Assembly (NCBI RefSeq): GCF_011682235.2
Contig: NZ_CP076718.1
Coordinates: 996,608-1,060,607, forward strand
Direction: 5' to 3'
Length of the DNA: 64,000 nt
Source of the DNA: Rhodocaloribacter litoris
GTDB lineage: Bacteria > Bacteroidota > Rhodothermia > Rhodothermales > ISCAR-4553
In this document: one piece after another, positions 9,391-16,957 of the stretch
How positions within the stretch are numbered: position 1 is the first letter of the stretch
Layout of the letters: every line of letters starts with the position of its first letter
The notes under the pieces: generated by a model
The model's input: the letters and a program-made list of their open reading frames with translations, nothing else
Databases searched by the model: none
What the model was told of the DNA's origin: nothing
Made by a program: the position numbers and the translations under genes

Positions 9391-10665
9391 TCATACCGCC
9401 TCGGCTTCGGCGGGTGCCCGCAACTCCGGTGCGGGTGCCGTGCCCGCGATGCGGGCGAGCAGGTCCGCATAACACCGCGCCAGCTTTTTCCGGTCGAAGT
9501 GCGCGTGCACGAACGCGTGGCCGCGCTCGCCCATCTGCGCGTGCAGCACCGGGTCGTTGCGCAGCCGGAGCACCGCCTCGACGAGCTCGCCGGCCTCCTC
9601 GGGCGTGATCGGGATGCCCGCACCCGCGGCCTCGATGATCGCCCTGGTCTCCCCTTCCACCCCCAGCACGATCGGCGTCCGCGTGACCATCGCCTCGAAG
9701 ATCTTCGACGGGATGACCGTCTTGAACAGGTCCGACCGCCTCAGGTGCACGACGCTCACGTCGGTCAGCGCCATCAGGTAGCGCACGTCCTCCTTGGGCA
9801 CCTTGTCCACCAGGCGGACGTTGGGCAGGTTGAGCTCGGCCTGCCGGGCTTCCAGGCGGGCCCGCTCGGCGCCGGTACCGACGACCATGAACACGACGTC
9901 CGGATCGGTGCACCGCTGCGCCGCCTCTAGCATCACGTCGGCGCGGTGCGCCATCCCGATGGTCCCGATGTAGGCGGCGACGAACTTGCCCTCGACGTCG
10001 AGGCGCTTCCGCCAGGCCGCCAGGCGCTCGGGGTCGAGCGGCTGTCCCCAGGCGTCGAGGTCCGCCCCGTTCTTGACGACCGTGATCTTCTCGCGCGGGA
10101 TCCCCCGGTTCGTGATGAACGCCTTGAAGGCATCCGTGACGACGACGATGTGGGCGGCGCGCTCGTAGAGGAACTGCTCGACGCGCTCGAAGAAGCGGAT
10201 GACGGCGTTCCGGCGCACCGCCCCGACGGCCACGACCGACTCCGGCCACAGGTCGCGCACCTCGAAAACGAACGGCACCCGCAGCTTCTTTCCGACCAGA
10301 TACCCGGCGATCCCGGCGAAAAACTGCGGCGACGTGGCCACGACCACGTCCGGCCGCTGCTGCAGGCGCCGCACGTGCCAGCGGGCCGAGAGCATGAAGG
10401 AGATGTAGCTGAGCGTGCGTTTGAGCACGCCTTCGTTCGCCGTGACGTACATCGGCACGCGGGTGACCCGGATGCCGTCGACCACCTCCGTGGCAAAGCG
10501 GTTGGCGTACCCGCGGTACACGCGTCCTTCGGGGAAGTGCGGGGCGCTCGTGAGCACCTCCACCTCGTGCCCGTCGGCCACCCACTGCTTCGCGTGCTCA
10601 TAGAGGCGGGTCGCCGGCGCGTTGACCTCGGGCGGAAAGTTGTTGCTGATAAAGAGAATGCGCAT
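9391..10665 (-). CDS. Family 4 glycosyltransferase (WbuB-like)
   Basis: This is a GT-B fold, family 4 transferase of about 424 residues. The N-terminus MRILFISNNFPPEVNAPATR and the segment FEVRDLWPESVVAVG are typical of WbuB-like fucosyl/amino-sugar transferases. The donor-site region includes VVKNGADLDAW, YIGTIGMAHRAD and VIPSKIFEAMVTRTPIVLG, with the usual lysine and glutamate. The ATG at 10665 gives the canonical N-terminus. A GTG nine codons earlier, with an AGGGA upstream, is an alternative. It is 83 bases upstream of wecB in the same direction, so it may use a HexNAc-type donor, but the sugar cannot be read from sequence. Confidence 0.92.
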   Translation of the reverse strand: MRILFISNNFPPEVNAPATRLYEHAKQWVADGHEVEVLTSAPHFPEGRVYRGYANRFATEVVDGIRVTRVPMYVTANEGVLKRTLSYISFMLSARWHVRRLQQRPDVVVATSPQFFAGIAGYLVGKKLRVPFVFEVRDLWPESVVAVGAVRRNAVIRFFERVEQFLYERAAHIVVVTDAFKAFITNRGIPREKITVVKNGADLDAWGQPLDPERLAAWRKRLDVEGKFVAAYIGTIGMAHRADVMLEAAQRCTDPDVVFMVVGTGAERARLEARQAELNLPNVRLVDKVPKEDVRYLMALTDVSVVHLRRSDLFKTVIPSKIFEAMVTRTPIVLGVEGETRAIIEAAGAGIPITPEEAGELVEAVLRLRNDPVLHAQMGERGHAFVHAHFDRKKLARCYADLLARIAGTAPAPELRAPAEAEAV

Positions 10666-10804
10666 CGTTTCAGGCAGATCGTTCCGTCTCACTTTCCCTA
10701 CTCATCTTCTCATTGCGAGACGGAACGCGGGCTGACGCTCAGGTTCGCAAACGGAAATCAGGTGTATGCACGCCCTGAACAAGCGCCGTGCCGATCACCG
10801 CGCC

Positions 10805-12496
10805 CTATTCGGATAGACGTTCCAGTGAAAAACCTCCCTCGCATGGTGCCGGTGGATAACGCATCACGATCTGTGTGCAGGGATGAGCCTCTCCGAAATC
10901 AGGAAACCACTCGGCCGTTACCAGTTCGACTTCGGCGTCCGTCTCCAGGCAAACATCCACGTCCTCTCGTCGAATCAGCCACGTGTCCGCCTGCTGCTCC
11001 ACGCGACAGCCTGGATGCAACAAGAGCCGGGCTTCCACGTCTTGCCCGGCTCCTCCATGTATCTGGTCCCTCACCACGATTTTTTGCGGAGACACTTCAT
11101 ACCTTCGCCGGTGCACCGGCCGCCCGAGAAGGTATCTGTAGCCGTCATGCTCGCCGACAAGAATGAATCCTCCATTCCGTTCTTCATACTTGATACAGCG
11201 CACACGTGCCAGACGACCTACTCTGAATGCTCCCCAGAATTCACACTGATCCTTACCATCTATGGTAACCGTATTGTGTGCTTTCGTACTTCTGGAATAA
11301 TGCCTCCGTTCTCCGGGATTGTACTCATAGACCCCTGTATCCACGATTATGCGCTTACCGCCGATCGTCCACTCGAAAGAAAGAATGTCTCCATGACCAT
11401 GTGCAGGCAATTCTTCAGGAGCAATGATGCCGCAATCAACCAACACAAAATTCCCATCCCGAAAACCATAGTATCCGGCTTCTTTCAGTGCGAAGGAACG
11501 ACGTGGCGTCTTCCCTCGCCCGCCCAAATTCTGCCATACACGAAGACTTTCGTCCGGTGCAAAGGCCATGTTCAAACCACCGTCATTGAAAAGGCTGACT
11601 TTGCCGTCCGGATGGGTCAAATCTACCAGCACCTGTGCCATCTGATCCAGAACAGAACCCAGATGCTTCTTGAGTTCGCCCTCCTTCAATACGTAGTAAC
11701 ATTCGATCAGGTCGGCAAATACTTGTGCGTGATATGCCGGGGAACGTTCATAGTGCATTCCATCCGGCAGTATCTGCCGTGCCACTTCGCTTCGCAAAAG
11801 TTCTGCGCCCTTTTCATACCATTTGTCAGCTTCCCGAAGATTCCAGAATCTGCCGGCCCATAACAGGGCCTTGATATTCTTGATGAGATGATTGCCTCCG
11901 ATATCTAATTCAATGTTTTCATAGAGGAAACGCTGTTGCACATACAGCGAGATAAGCATACGCTTCCTGAAACTCTCCGGCCACCGTGTCCACCTCACGG
12001 CGTATTGCTGCATCCATACGACACAGCGGATGGAAAGCGCATAGCTGTTCCAGTTGTCGAGCCAGTATTTCTCCTGATACGGCAGCACCCGTTCGATCCA
12101 GTCGTCAATGACCGCCCTGCAGGTTTCATCCGACAGCGCTTCGAGGAACTCCATGTAGTGAAGGTTCAAAAGCCATAGACGGGTGCCGTATTGAAGCTCT
12201 TTCGGACGCCAGTCGAAGGGCAACTGGAACGTACGCGATTCGTTCAGGAACGTCAGAACGACACGATCTGCTTCTTCTCGCGCGAGTTGGGTCCGCGGTG
12301 CAAACAGAGGACGCGGCAGAGGTTCCCGAAGGATCAGTTCAGGAACCGGGGCTTCCAGCAACCGCCGCCGGTATCGTTCCGCGTGGCGAACCCGCCAGTG
12401 ACGGCGAAGCATCAGGTGCAGACGTGCCCAGAGTTGTTCCGGGCGATGATGCCACACCGTGCGCCAGAAACGCATCCACTCGTCAGGCGACTTCAC
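10805..12496 (-). CDS. Heparinase II/III family protein (putative uronate lyase)
   Basis: This 563-residue protein starts at a GTG at 12496 that overlaps the previous stop as GTGA. Residues 70-330 form the alpha-helical toroid (KYWLDNWNSYALS, GNHLIKNIKALLWAGRF, DGMHYERSPAYHAQV). The C-terminal beta-sandwich has HGHGDILSFEW and YSRSTKAHNTVTIDG, which match the heparinase II/III-like domain. It has no signal peptide, so it probably acts in the cytoplasm or periplasm as part of polymer biology rather than as a secreted scavenger. Such genes recur in bacterial exopolysaccharide clusters next to bi-domain oxidoreductases and WbuB-like transferases, as here. The conserved Asn, His and Tyr of the family appear to be present. 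The substrate is probably a uronate-containing chain. Base composition is lower in GC than its neighbours. Confidence 0.88.
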   Translation of the reverse strand: MKSPDEWMRFWRTVWHHRPEQLWARLHLMLRRHWRVRHAERYRRRLLEAPVPELILREPLPRPLFAPRTQLAREEADRVVLTFLNESRTFQLPFDWRPKELQYGTRLWLLNLHYMEFLEALSDETCRAVIDDWIERVLPYQEKYWLDNWNSYALSIRCVVWMQQYAVRWTRWPESFRKRMLISLYVQQRFLYENIELDIGGNHLIKNIKALLWAGRFWNLREADKWYEKGAELLRSEVARQILPDGMHYERSPAYHAQVFADLIECYYVLKEGELKKHLGSVLDQMAQVLVDLTHPDGKVSLFNDGGLNMAFAPDESLRVWQNLGGRGKTPRRSFALKEAGYYGFRDGNFVLVDCGIIAPEELPAHGHGDILSFEWTIGGKRIIVDTGVYEYNPGERRHYSRSTKAHNTVTIDGKDQCEFWGAFRVGRLARVRCIKYEERNGGFILVGEHDGYRYLLGRPVHRRRYEVSPQKIVVRDQIHGGAGQDVEARLLLHPGCRVEQQADTWLIRREDVDVCLETDAEVELVTAEWFPDFGEAHPCTQIVMRYPPAPCEGGFSLERLSE

Positions 12497-13317
12497 GCTG
12501 TGCTCGTGTTTGACGTCGAGAGGTACTGCCCCTGCGCGAGGCGGCGTGCCAGCAGTTCCTTGATGGCAGGGGCCATCACGAAGCACTGCCGGTGCTGCTC
12601 GGCGTGCTGAAGGGGTGGCGGCAACGAGGCCGGGGGATGGAGAACCGTTTCCAGCAGGGCACGCACGCCCATGGCCACACACCGGCGACGTAAGGTCTCG
12701 ATCGTATCCCCGGGGCGAACCGGCACCGGATGAGTGGAGATCACCCCCCCCGTATCGATCCCGCGGTTGATGAGATGAATCGTGACCGTGGGGGCATATC
12801 CCAGAAGCAGTGACCATTCACAGGCATTCATGCCACGAATTTCCGGCAGCGGACCGGAATGCGCATTCAGAATACGGCCTCTGGCTGCATCGATGATCGC
12901 CTCACGGAGGATACCCCCACCGCCGTATACCACCCAGTCCGGTTGCTTCTCGCGCACGAGTTCGACGGCCTCTGACTCATTGATCGAGGAGACCATCCGA
13001 TACGTCACATTCGTCTTGCGCGCCCAGGCACGCAGCGAACCGGCCCGGAGGCCCCACTCCTCCATCAACTCGGCGAGGTCATCGGTTCCTTCTTCGGCCA
13101 CTTCGGTATCCGCTCCCAGCAGACGAGGGATGGCAGTGCGAACAAAGCTTCCTCCTCGCTGCCGGATCAGTCCTCTCAGTCTCTTCCAGTTATACGGGCT
13201 GACAACGATGAGTCCTTCGATACGACATCCTCGCTGCTGCAACGCCTGGGCCAGAATCGATACGTGCGGGGCGCGATCAAATCCCGCCGTCAGTATTACA
13301 CGCGGTTCGTCCTTCAT
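12493..13317 (-). CDS. Formyltransferase-family protein (sugar N-formyltransferase-like)
   Basis: This 274-residue protein starts at the ATG at 13317, which overlaps the upstream stop as ATGA. It belongs to the folate-dependent formyltransferase fold. The catalytic triad is visible as N151 and H153 in RILNAHSGPLPEIRG and D188 in GIDTGGVI. The N-terminal 90 residues are not the standard methionyl-tRNA formyltransferase start, and there is no C-terminal tRNA-binding domain, so a sugar or amino-sugar substrate fits better. Its place between a six-hairpin protein and a heparinase suggests formylation of an amino sugar for the polymer. The acceptor is unknown. Confidence 0.82.
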   Translation of the reverse strand: MKDEPRVILTAGFDRAPHVSILAQALQQRGCRIEGLIVVSPYNWKRLRGLIRQRGGSFVRTAIPRLLGADTEVAEEGTDDLAELMEEWGLRAGSLRAWARKTNVTYRMVSSINESEAVELVREKQPDWVVYGGGGILREAIIDAARGRILNAHSGPLPEIRGMNACEWSLLLGYAPTVTIHLINRGIDTGGVISTHPVPVRPGDTIETLRRRCVAMGVRALLETVLHPPASLPPPLQHAEQHRQCFVMAPAIKELLARRLAQGQYLSTSNTSTA

Positions 13318-14456
13318 GCTTCTCGTTCGAGGCGTTCCATGAGCAGCATCAGGGCATCGGCGTGGAATTTGGCAGCCCAGTTGGGATAGCGTAGGGCCAT
13401 GTAGCGCCCCCACACCGGCCGGGAACCGGCGATGCCCCCACGTATCCCGCCATGCGGGTGACGCAACGACTGCGTCGAACAGACGTAATCGACCAACTTG
13501 CAGGCCGCATTAACCAGACGAAGGTCTTCCGATCGCGCCTCGTATTTGAGCAGGCAGATGGCCGTCTGCACGTTCCCCGTCAGGCAGGAGAAACGGTCAT
13601 CTTTCCTCCAGGCCTCGTCGTAGGCCCCGGCAAGCCTGCCCCGGTACAGTTCGGCCTGCCGGTAGAGACGCTCCAGCGCCGTTTCGGTCGGTGCACCGTA
13701 CGTTTTCCAGTCATCGAGCAGGCGAGCACTTTCCAGCAACCCCCGCAGGGTATACGCAATCGTGTGCGTGAACGCCGGCCGCTCCGGATCAAAGCCCCAG
13801 CCCTGAATCACTCCGTTGGCCCGGCGTCGCGACAGAATACGATCCAGGACACGCACCGCCGCCGCGTGAACCGGCTCGTCGCCGGATCGCTTCCACACCT
13901 CCAGCATCGGCCAGGCGACCCTCGTGTAATAGGAGGGATTGAAACCGTCCCGGTAGTTTCCCTGCTCCCATTCCCCTTCACCATTCACACCCTGCGCCAG
14001 CCAGCGCGCGCCCGCTCTGGCCGCATCGAGCCAGACGGCATCCTCCGTTTCGTCGAACAATGCGCAGAGTCCCAGCAAAATCTGTCCTGTGTTGAAGATA
14101 CTGGGATTCGGCCGCGCGGGCGGATGGGTTCCCCCGTGCCAGTACCCTCCTTCATCCTGAATACCGAGCAGCCAGTTGCCCAGCCCCATGGCACGCTCAC
14201 GCGCCTCCGAGGCACCCGTCACGCGCGCATAGTGCAGCAGGGTTGGAATGATGTAGCCGGTAGTTTCCGGATACGGCGGCGCCCACCGCCCCCAGACTCC
14301 GAAATAGGCACAGGAACCGCCCTTGCCATGGTCGATTGATCGATAGAGCCACGCTACCGTGGCGTCGAGGTGCGTTTTATAACGCTTCAAAGCAGGCCAT
14401 TGCGCTGTGTCTGCTTCCTGCCTGCCATGTGCTTCTACTACCGCGCTCGCGTGCAT
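13314..14456 (-). CDS. Six-hairpin (alpha/alpha barrel) polysaccharide-associated protein
   Basis: This 380-residue protein starts at the ATG at 14456, 11 bases after the upstream stop. It has repeated helical hairpins with aromatic and acidic residues at loop positions (WGRWAPPYPETTGYIIPTLL, WLLGIQDEGGYWHGG, SIFNTGQILLGL, YYTRVAWPMLEVWK), as in six-hairpin glycosidases and related proteins of exopolysaccharide clusters. No signal peptide is seen, so it is probably cytoplasmic. The gene is coupled to the formyltransferase by ATGA. It might act as an epimerase-like, hydrolase or quality-control factor, but function cannot be assigned. A frame extension upstream to 14996 lies inside the oxidoreductase gene and is not coding. 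Confidence 0.8.
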   Translation of the reverse strand: MHASAVVEAHGRQEADTAQWPALKRYKTHLDATVAWLYRSIDHGKGGSCAYFGVWGRWAPPYPETTGYIIPTLLHYARVTGASEARERAMGLGNWLLGIQDEGGYWHGGTHPPARPNPSIFNTGQILLGLCALFDETEDAVWLDAARAGARWLAQGVNGEGEWEQGNYRDGFNPSYYTRVAWPMLEVWKRSGDEPVHAAAVRVLDRILSRRRANGVIQGWGFDPERPAFTHTIAYTLRGLLESARLLDDWKTYGAPTETALERLYRQAELYRGRLAGAYDEAWRKDDRFSCLTGNVQTAICLLKYEARSEDLRLVNAACKLVDYVCSTQSLRHPHGGIRGGIAGSRPVWGRYMALRYPNWAAKFHADALMLLMERLEREA

Positions 14457-14467
14457 ACCAGAGCCGT

Positions 14468-16660
14468 TCAATTCTCGAATATTTTCTCCATTCGATACGG
14501 CGTCAGCTCGACGGGCTGCCCGGAGGCCAGCGACTGCCGGGCCGCAAAGACGGCCTGCATCCCGTTGACCAGTTCGTCGAACGGGATCGGCGCGGCGCCC
14601 TGCGTGCGGAAGGCTGCGACCGTCTCGGCCAGTTGGCGGGCCTGGCCCTTGTCCTGGTTCATCGCCTTCTCCCGCTTCGTCGCACCGCCGCGGGTGATCT
14701 CCAGCCGCCGGAAGTCGTCGAGGACGGCCACCGTGCCGCCGCCGTAGACCTCCAGCCGCTCCTTCGGCGCGGCCTTGTCGCCCACGGTGCTGTAGGCCAG
14801 CGTCCCCACCGAGCCGCCGTCGAACGTGAGAGTGATGACCACGTTGTCGTGGTCGGCCAGGTCGGCGCGGTGGAGGGCCAGCGCCTGCGCGTAGACCCGC
14901 ACGGGCCGCTCGCCGGAGAGGTACTGCATCAGGTCGATGAAGTGGCACATCTCCCCGACGAGCATCCCCCCGCCCTCGTCCGGCTCGTGGAGCCACGTGG
15001 AGGTAGGAATGGCCCCGCTGTTGACCCGGTAGATCATCTGCTTCGCCCCCGCCGGCAGGGCCTCCCGCATCGCCGCCACCATCGGCGCGAAGCGGCGGTT
15101 GAGGCCCACCATCAGCCCGACGGGCCGCTTCGCCAGCGCCGCCTCGTAGGCTGCCTTCACCGCCTCGAGCTGTTCCTCCGAGACCACCATCGGCTTCTCG
15201 ACGAAGACGTGCTTGCCCGCTTCGAGCGCCCGCACGGTGAAGTCGGCGTGGGTGCTGTGGCGCGTGGCGATGAAGACCGCGTCCACATCCGGATCGTCAA
15301 GGACGGCCTGCAGGTCGGTGGTGCAGTACGCGAAGCCGAACTTGTCCGCCTTTTGCCTGGCATTGAGGCCGGTGGCCGTGACCAGCCCGGCGAGCGCAAC
15401 CCGGTCATCCTTCTGCAGGTGCGGCAGCAGGTGGAGCGCCGCGTAGTTGCCGGCTCCCACGAACCCGACGCCGAGGCGATCCTTCGCCGTGTGCGCCGAG
15501 GCCGGCTTCACCCGCACCACGGGCACCTGCGGGCGGTCGACGTCGTACGTGAGCACGATCCCCACGTACGGCTCCTTCCCCTCGCTGATCAGTTCGTAAG
15601 CCTCCAGCGCCCGGTCGATGGGGAAGCGATGGGTGGTGAGGGGCTTCACGTCGAGGTAGCCGCGGACCATCAGGTCGAGGACGGCCTCCATGTTGCGCTG
15701 CTCGGTCCACCGGACGTAGTCGTACGGGTAGTCGATCCCGCCCTCCTCGTACGAGGGGTCGTACCGCCCCGGCCCGTACGACATCGAGATCTTGACCTCG
15801 AGTTCCTTCTTGTAGTAAACGTCGCGCGGGATGTTCATCCCGACCGCCCCGACCGCGATGACCTGCCCCTTCCGACGGGTGATCTCGCCGGCCAGCTCGA
15901 TGGGGCCGTTGCTCTTCGTGGCCGCCGTGATGAGCGTGTAATCGGCACCCCGCCCCCGCGTGAACCGCTCAACGGCGGCCACCGGATCCTCCTGCGAGGA
16001 CACGACCCCGGTGTCCATGCCCAGCTCGAGGCCGAGGGCCACCTTCTTCGGATCGAGGTCGAGGCCGAGGACGCGGCAGCCGCCTGCGCGCAGGAGCTGC
16101 ACCGTGATCAGGCCGATGAGCCCCAGCCCCACGACCACCACGTTGTCCCCCAGTTCGGGGCGGGCCAGGCGCACCCCCTGCAGGGCGATGCTCGCCACGG
16201 TGGTGTACGACGCCTCCTCGAACGAGACGCCATCCGGGATGAGGGCCACCAGGTTCTTCGGCACCACGTTGATCTCGGCGTGGTTGGCGTACCCGGCCCC
16301 GGCGATGGCCACCCGGTCGCCCGCCTTGAAGCCCGTCACCTCGCGCCCCACCGCCTCCACGATACCGGCGGCGCTGTAGCCCAGCGGCATGGGCTTCTCC
16401 ATCTTCGACATCACGTTGCGGAAGGTGTTCAGGAGGCCCTCCTTTTTCACCTTCTGCAGCACCTGCCGCACGAGGTCCGGCCGCGCCTGCGCCTTGCCGA
16501 CCAGGCTCTTCTGCGCCAGGTCGATGAGCATCTTCTCCGTCCCGGCGCTGATGAGCGAAGCCGCCGTGCGCACCCGCACCCCGCCGGCCCAGTCCGCCGG
16601 AGGCGGCACCGTCTCCAGCCGCGTCTCTCCCGATTTTATGTTCTGAAGGATCTGGTACAT
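14468..16660 (-). CDS. Bi-domain oxidoreductase: zinc-type dehydrogenase fused to Gfo/Idh/MocA
   Basis: This 730-residue fusion starts at the ATG at 16660 (MYQILQNIKSGE). Residues 1-390 are a medium-chain dehydrogenase with LGYSAAGIVEAVG, FKAGDRVAIAGAGYANHAE and the nucleotide-binding VVVVGLGLIGLITVQLL. Residues 400-730 are a Gfo/Idh/MocA domain with VGFVGAGNYA, FIATRHSTHADF and the catalytic-type VEKPMVV. This architecture recurs in exopolysaccharide and O-antigen clusters and presumably performs two redox steps on a nucleotide sugar, for example oxidation followed by reduction or epimerisation. Its 5' end is duplicated at 20021-20368. A roughly 300-base gap separates it from the upstream acyltransferase. 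Confidence 0.92.
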   Translation of the reverse strand: MYQILQNIKSGETRLETVPPPADWAGGVRVRTAASLISAGTEKMLIDLAQKSLVGKAQARPDLVRQVLQKVKKEGLLNTFRNVMSKMEKPMPLGYSAAGIVEAVGREVTGFKAGDRVAIAGAGYANHAEINVVPKNLVALIPDGVSFEEASYTTVASIALQGVRLARPELGDNVVVVGLGLIGLITVQLLRAGGCRVLGLDLDPKKVALGLELGMDTGVVSSQEDPVAAVERFTRGRGADYTLITAATKSNGPIELAGEITRRKGQVIAVGAVGMNIPRDVYYKKELEVKISMSYGPGRYDPSYEEGGIDYPYDYVRWTEQRNMEAVLDLMVRGYLDVKPLTTHRFPIDRALEAYELISEGKEPYVGIVLTYDVDRPQVPVVRVKPASAHTAKDRLGVGFVGAGNYAALHLLPHLQKDDRVALAGLVTATGLNARQKADKFGFAYCTTDLQAVLDDPDVDAVFIATRHSTHADFTVRALEAGKHVFVEKPMVVSEEQLEAVKAAYEAALAKRPVGLMVGLNRRFAPMVAAMREALPAGAKQMIYRVNSGAIPTSTWLHEPDEGGGMLVGEMCHFIDLMQYLSGERPVRVYAQALALHRADLADHDNVVITLTFDGGSVGTLAYSTVGDKAAPKERLEVYGGGTVAVLDDFRRLEITRGGATKREKAMNQDKGQARQLAETVAAFRTQGAAPIPFDELVNGMQAVFAARQSLASGQPVELTPYRMEKIFEN
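16313..16660 (-). repeat. 5' end of oxidoreductase gene, duplicated at 20021-20368
   Basis: By eye the two copies differ at about 17 of 348 positions, roughly 95% identity. The match ends abruptly at 16313/20021, which marks a recombination breakpoint in the second copy. Confidence 0.9.
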
Positions 16661-16957
16661 GTAGTATTTTCTCTGTGATGGTATCCCCCCAGGGACGGCA
16701 CGCCGGCGGAGCGAAAAGGACGGAATCCCATGATGCTTTTCAGTTACGGTCGGCAAACCGACACAATCGATCGGCCGCCTGCACCAGGTTCTCCAAGTCC
16801 GCCCCGCCGCCCCAAACACCCGAACCACCCTACCCCGGGATACCGCCGAAAGGTTTCCGTAACGTCTTCAATACAGACTTGTCCCTGATCTCGTTCGAGC
16901 GACCCAAACGGGCCTATCGAGATACTAGGTCAATGTCATCCACAACAAGCATCTTCA
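16661..16957. other. Intergenic gap without gene
   Basis: This 297-base gap lies between the acyltransferase and oxidoreductase genes. Only a weak open frame continues upstream of the oxidoreductase start. No terminator-like hairpin with a T-run is visible. It may hold an internal promoter. Confidence 0.4.

Noticed and set aside
9308-10585. Long N-terminal extension of the WecB frame
   Set aside because: It is a shadow of the GT4 gene at 9391; the encoded Arg/Gly/Ala-rich sequence has no family features, and WecB has a good start at 9307.
14457-14996. N-terminal extension of the six-hairpin protein
   Set aside because: It lies within the oxidoreductase coding region in another frame and shows no homology.
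14336-16678. 780-codon open frame on the plus strand
   Set aside because: It lies opposite the well-supported oxidoreductase, is rich in H, R and V, and resembles no family. GC-rich coding DNA commonly leaves such antisense frames open.
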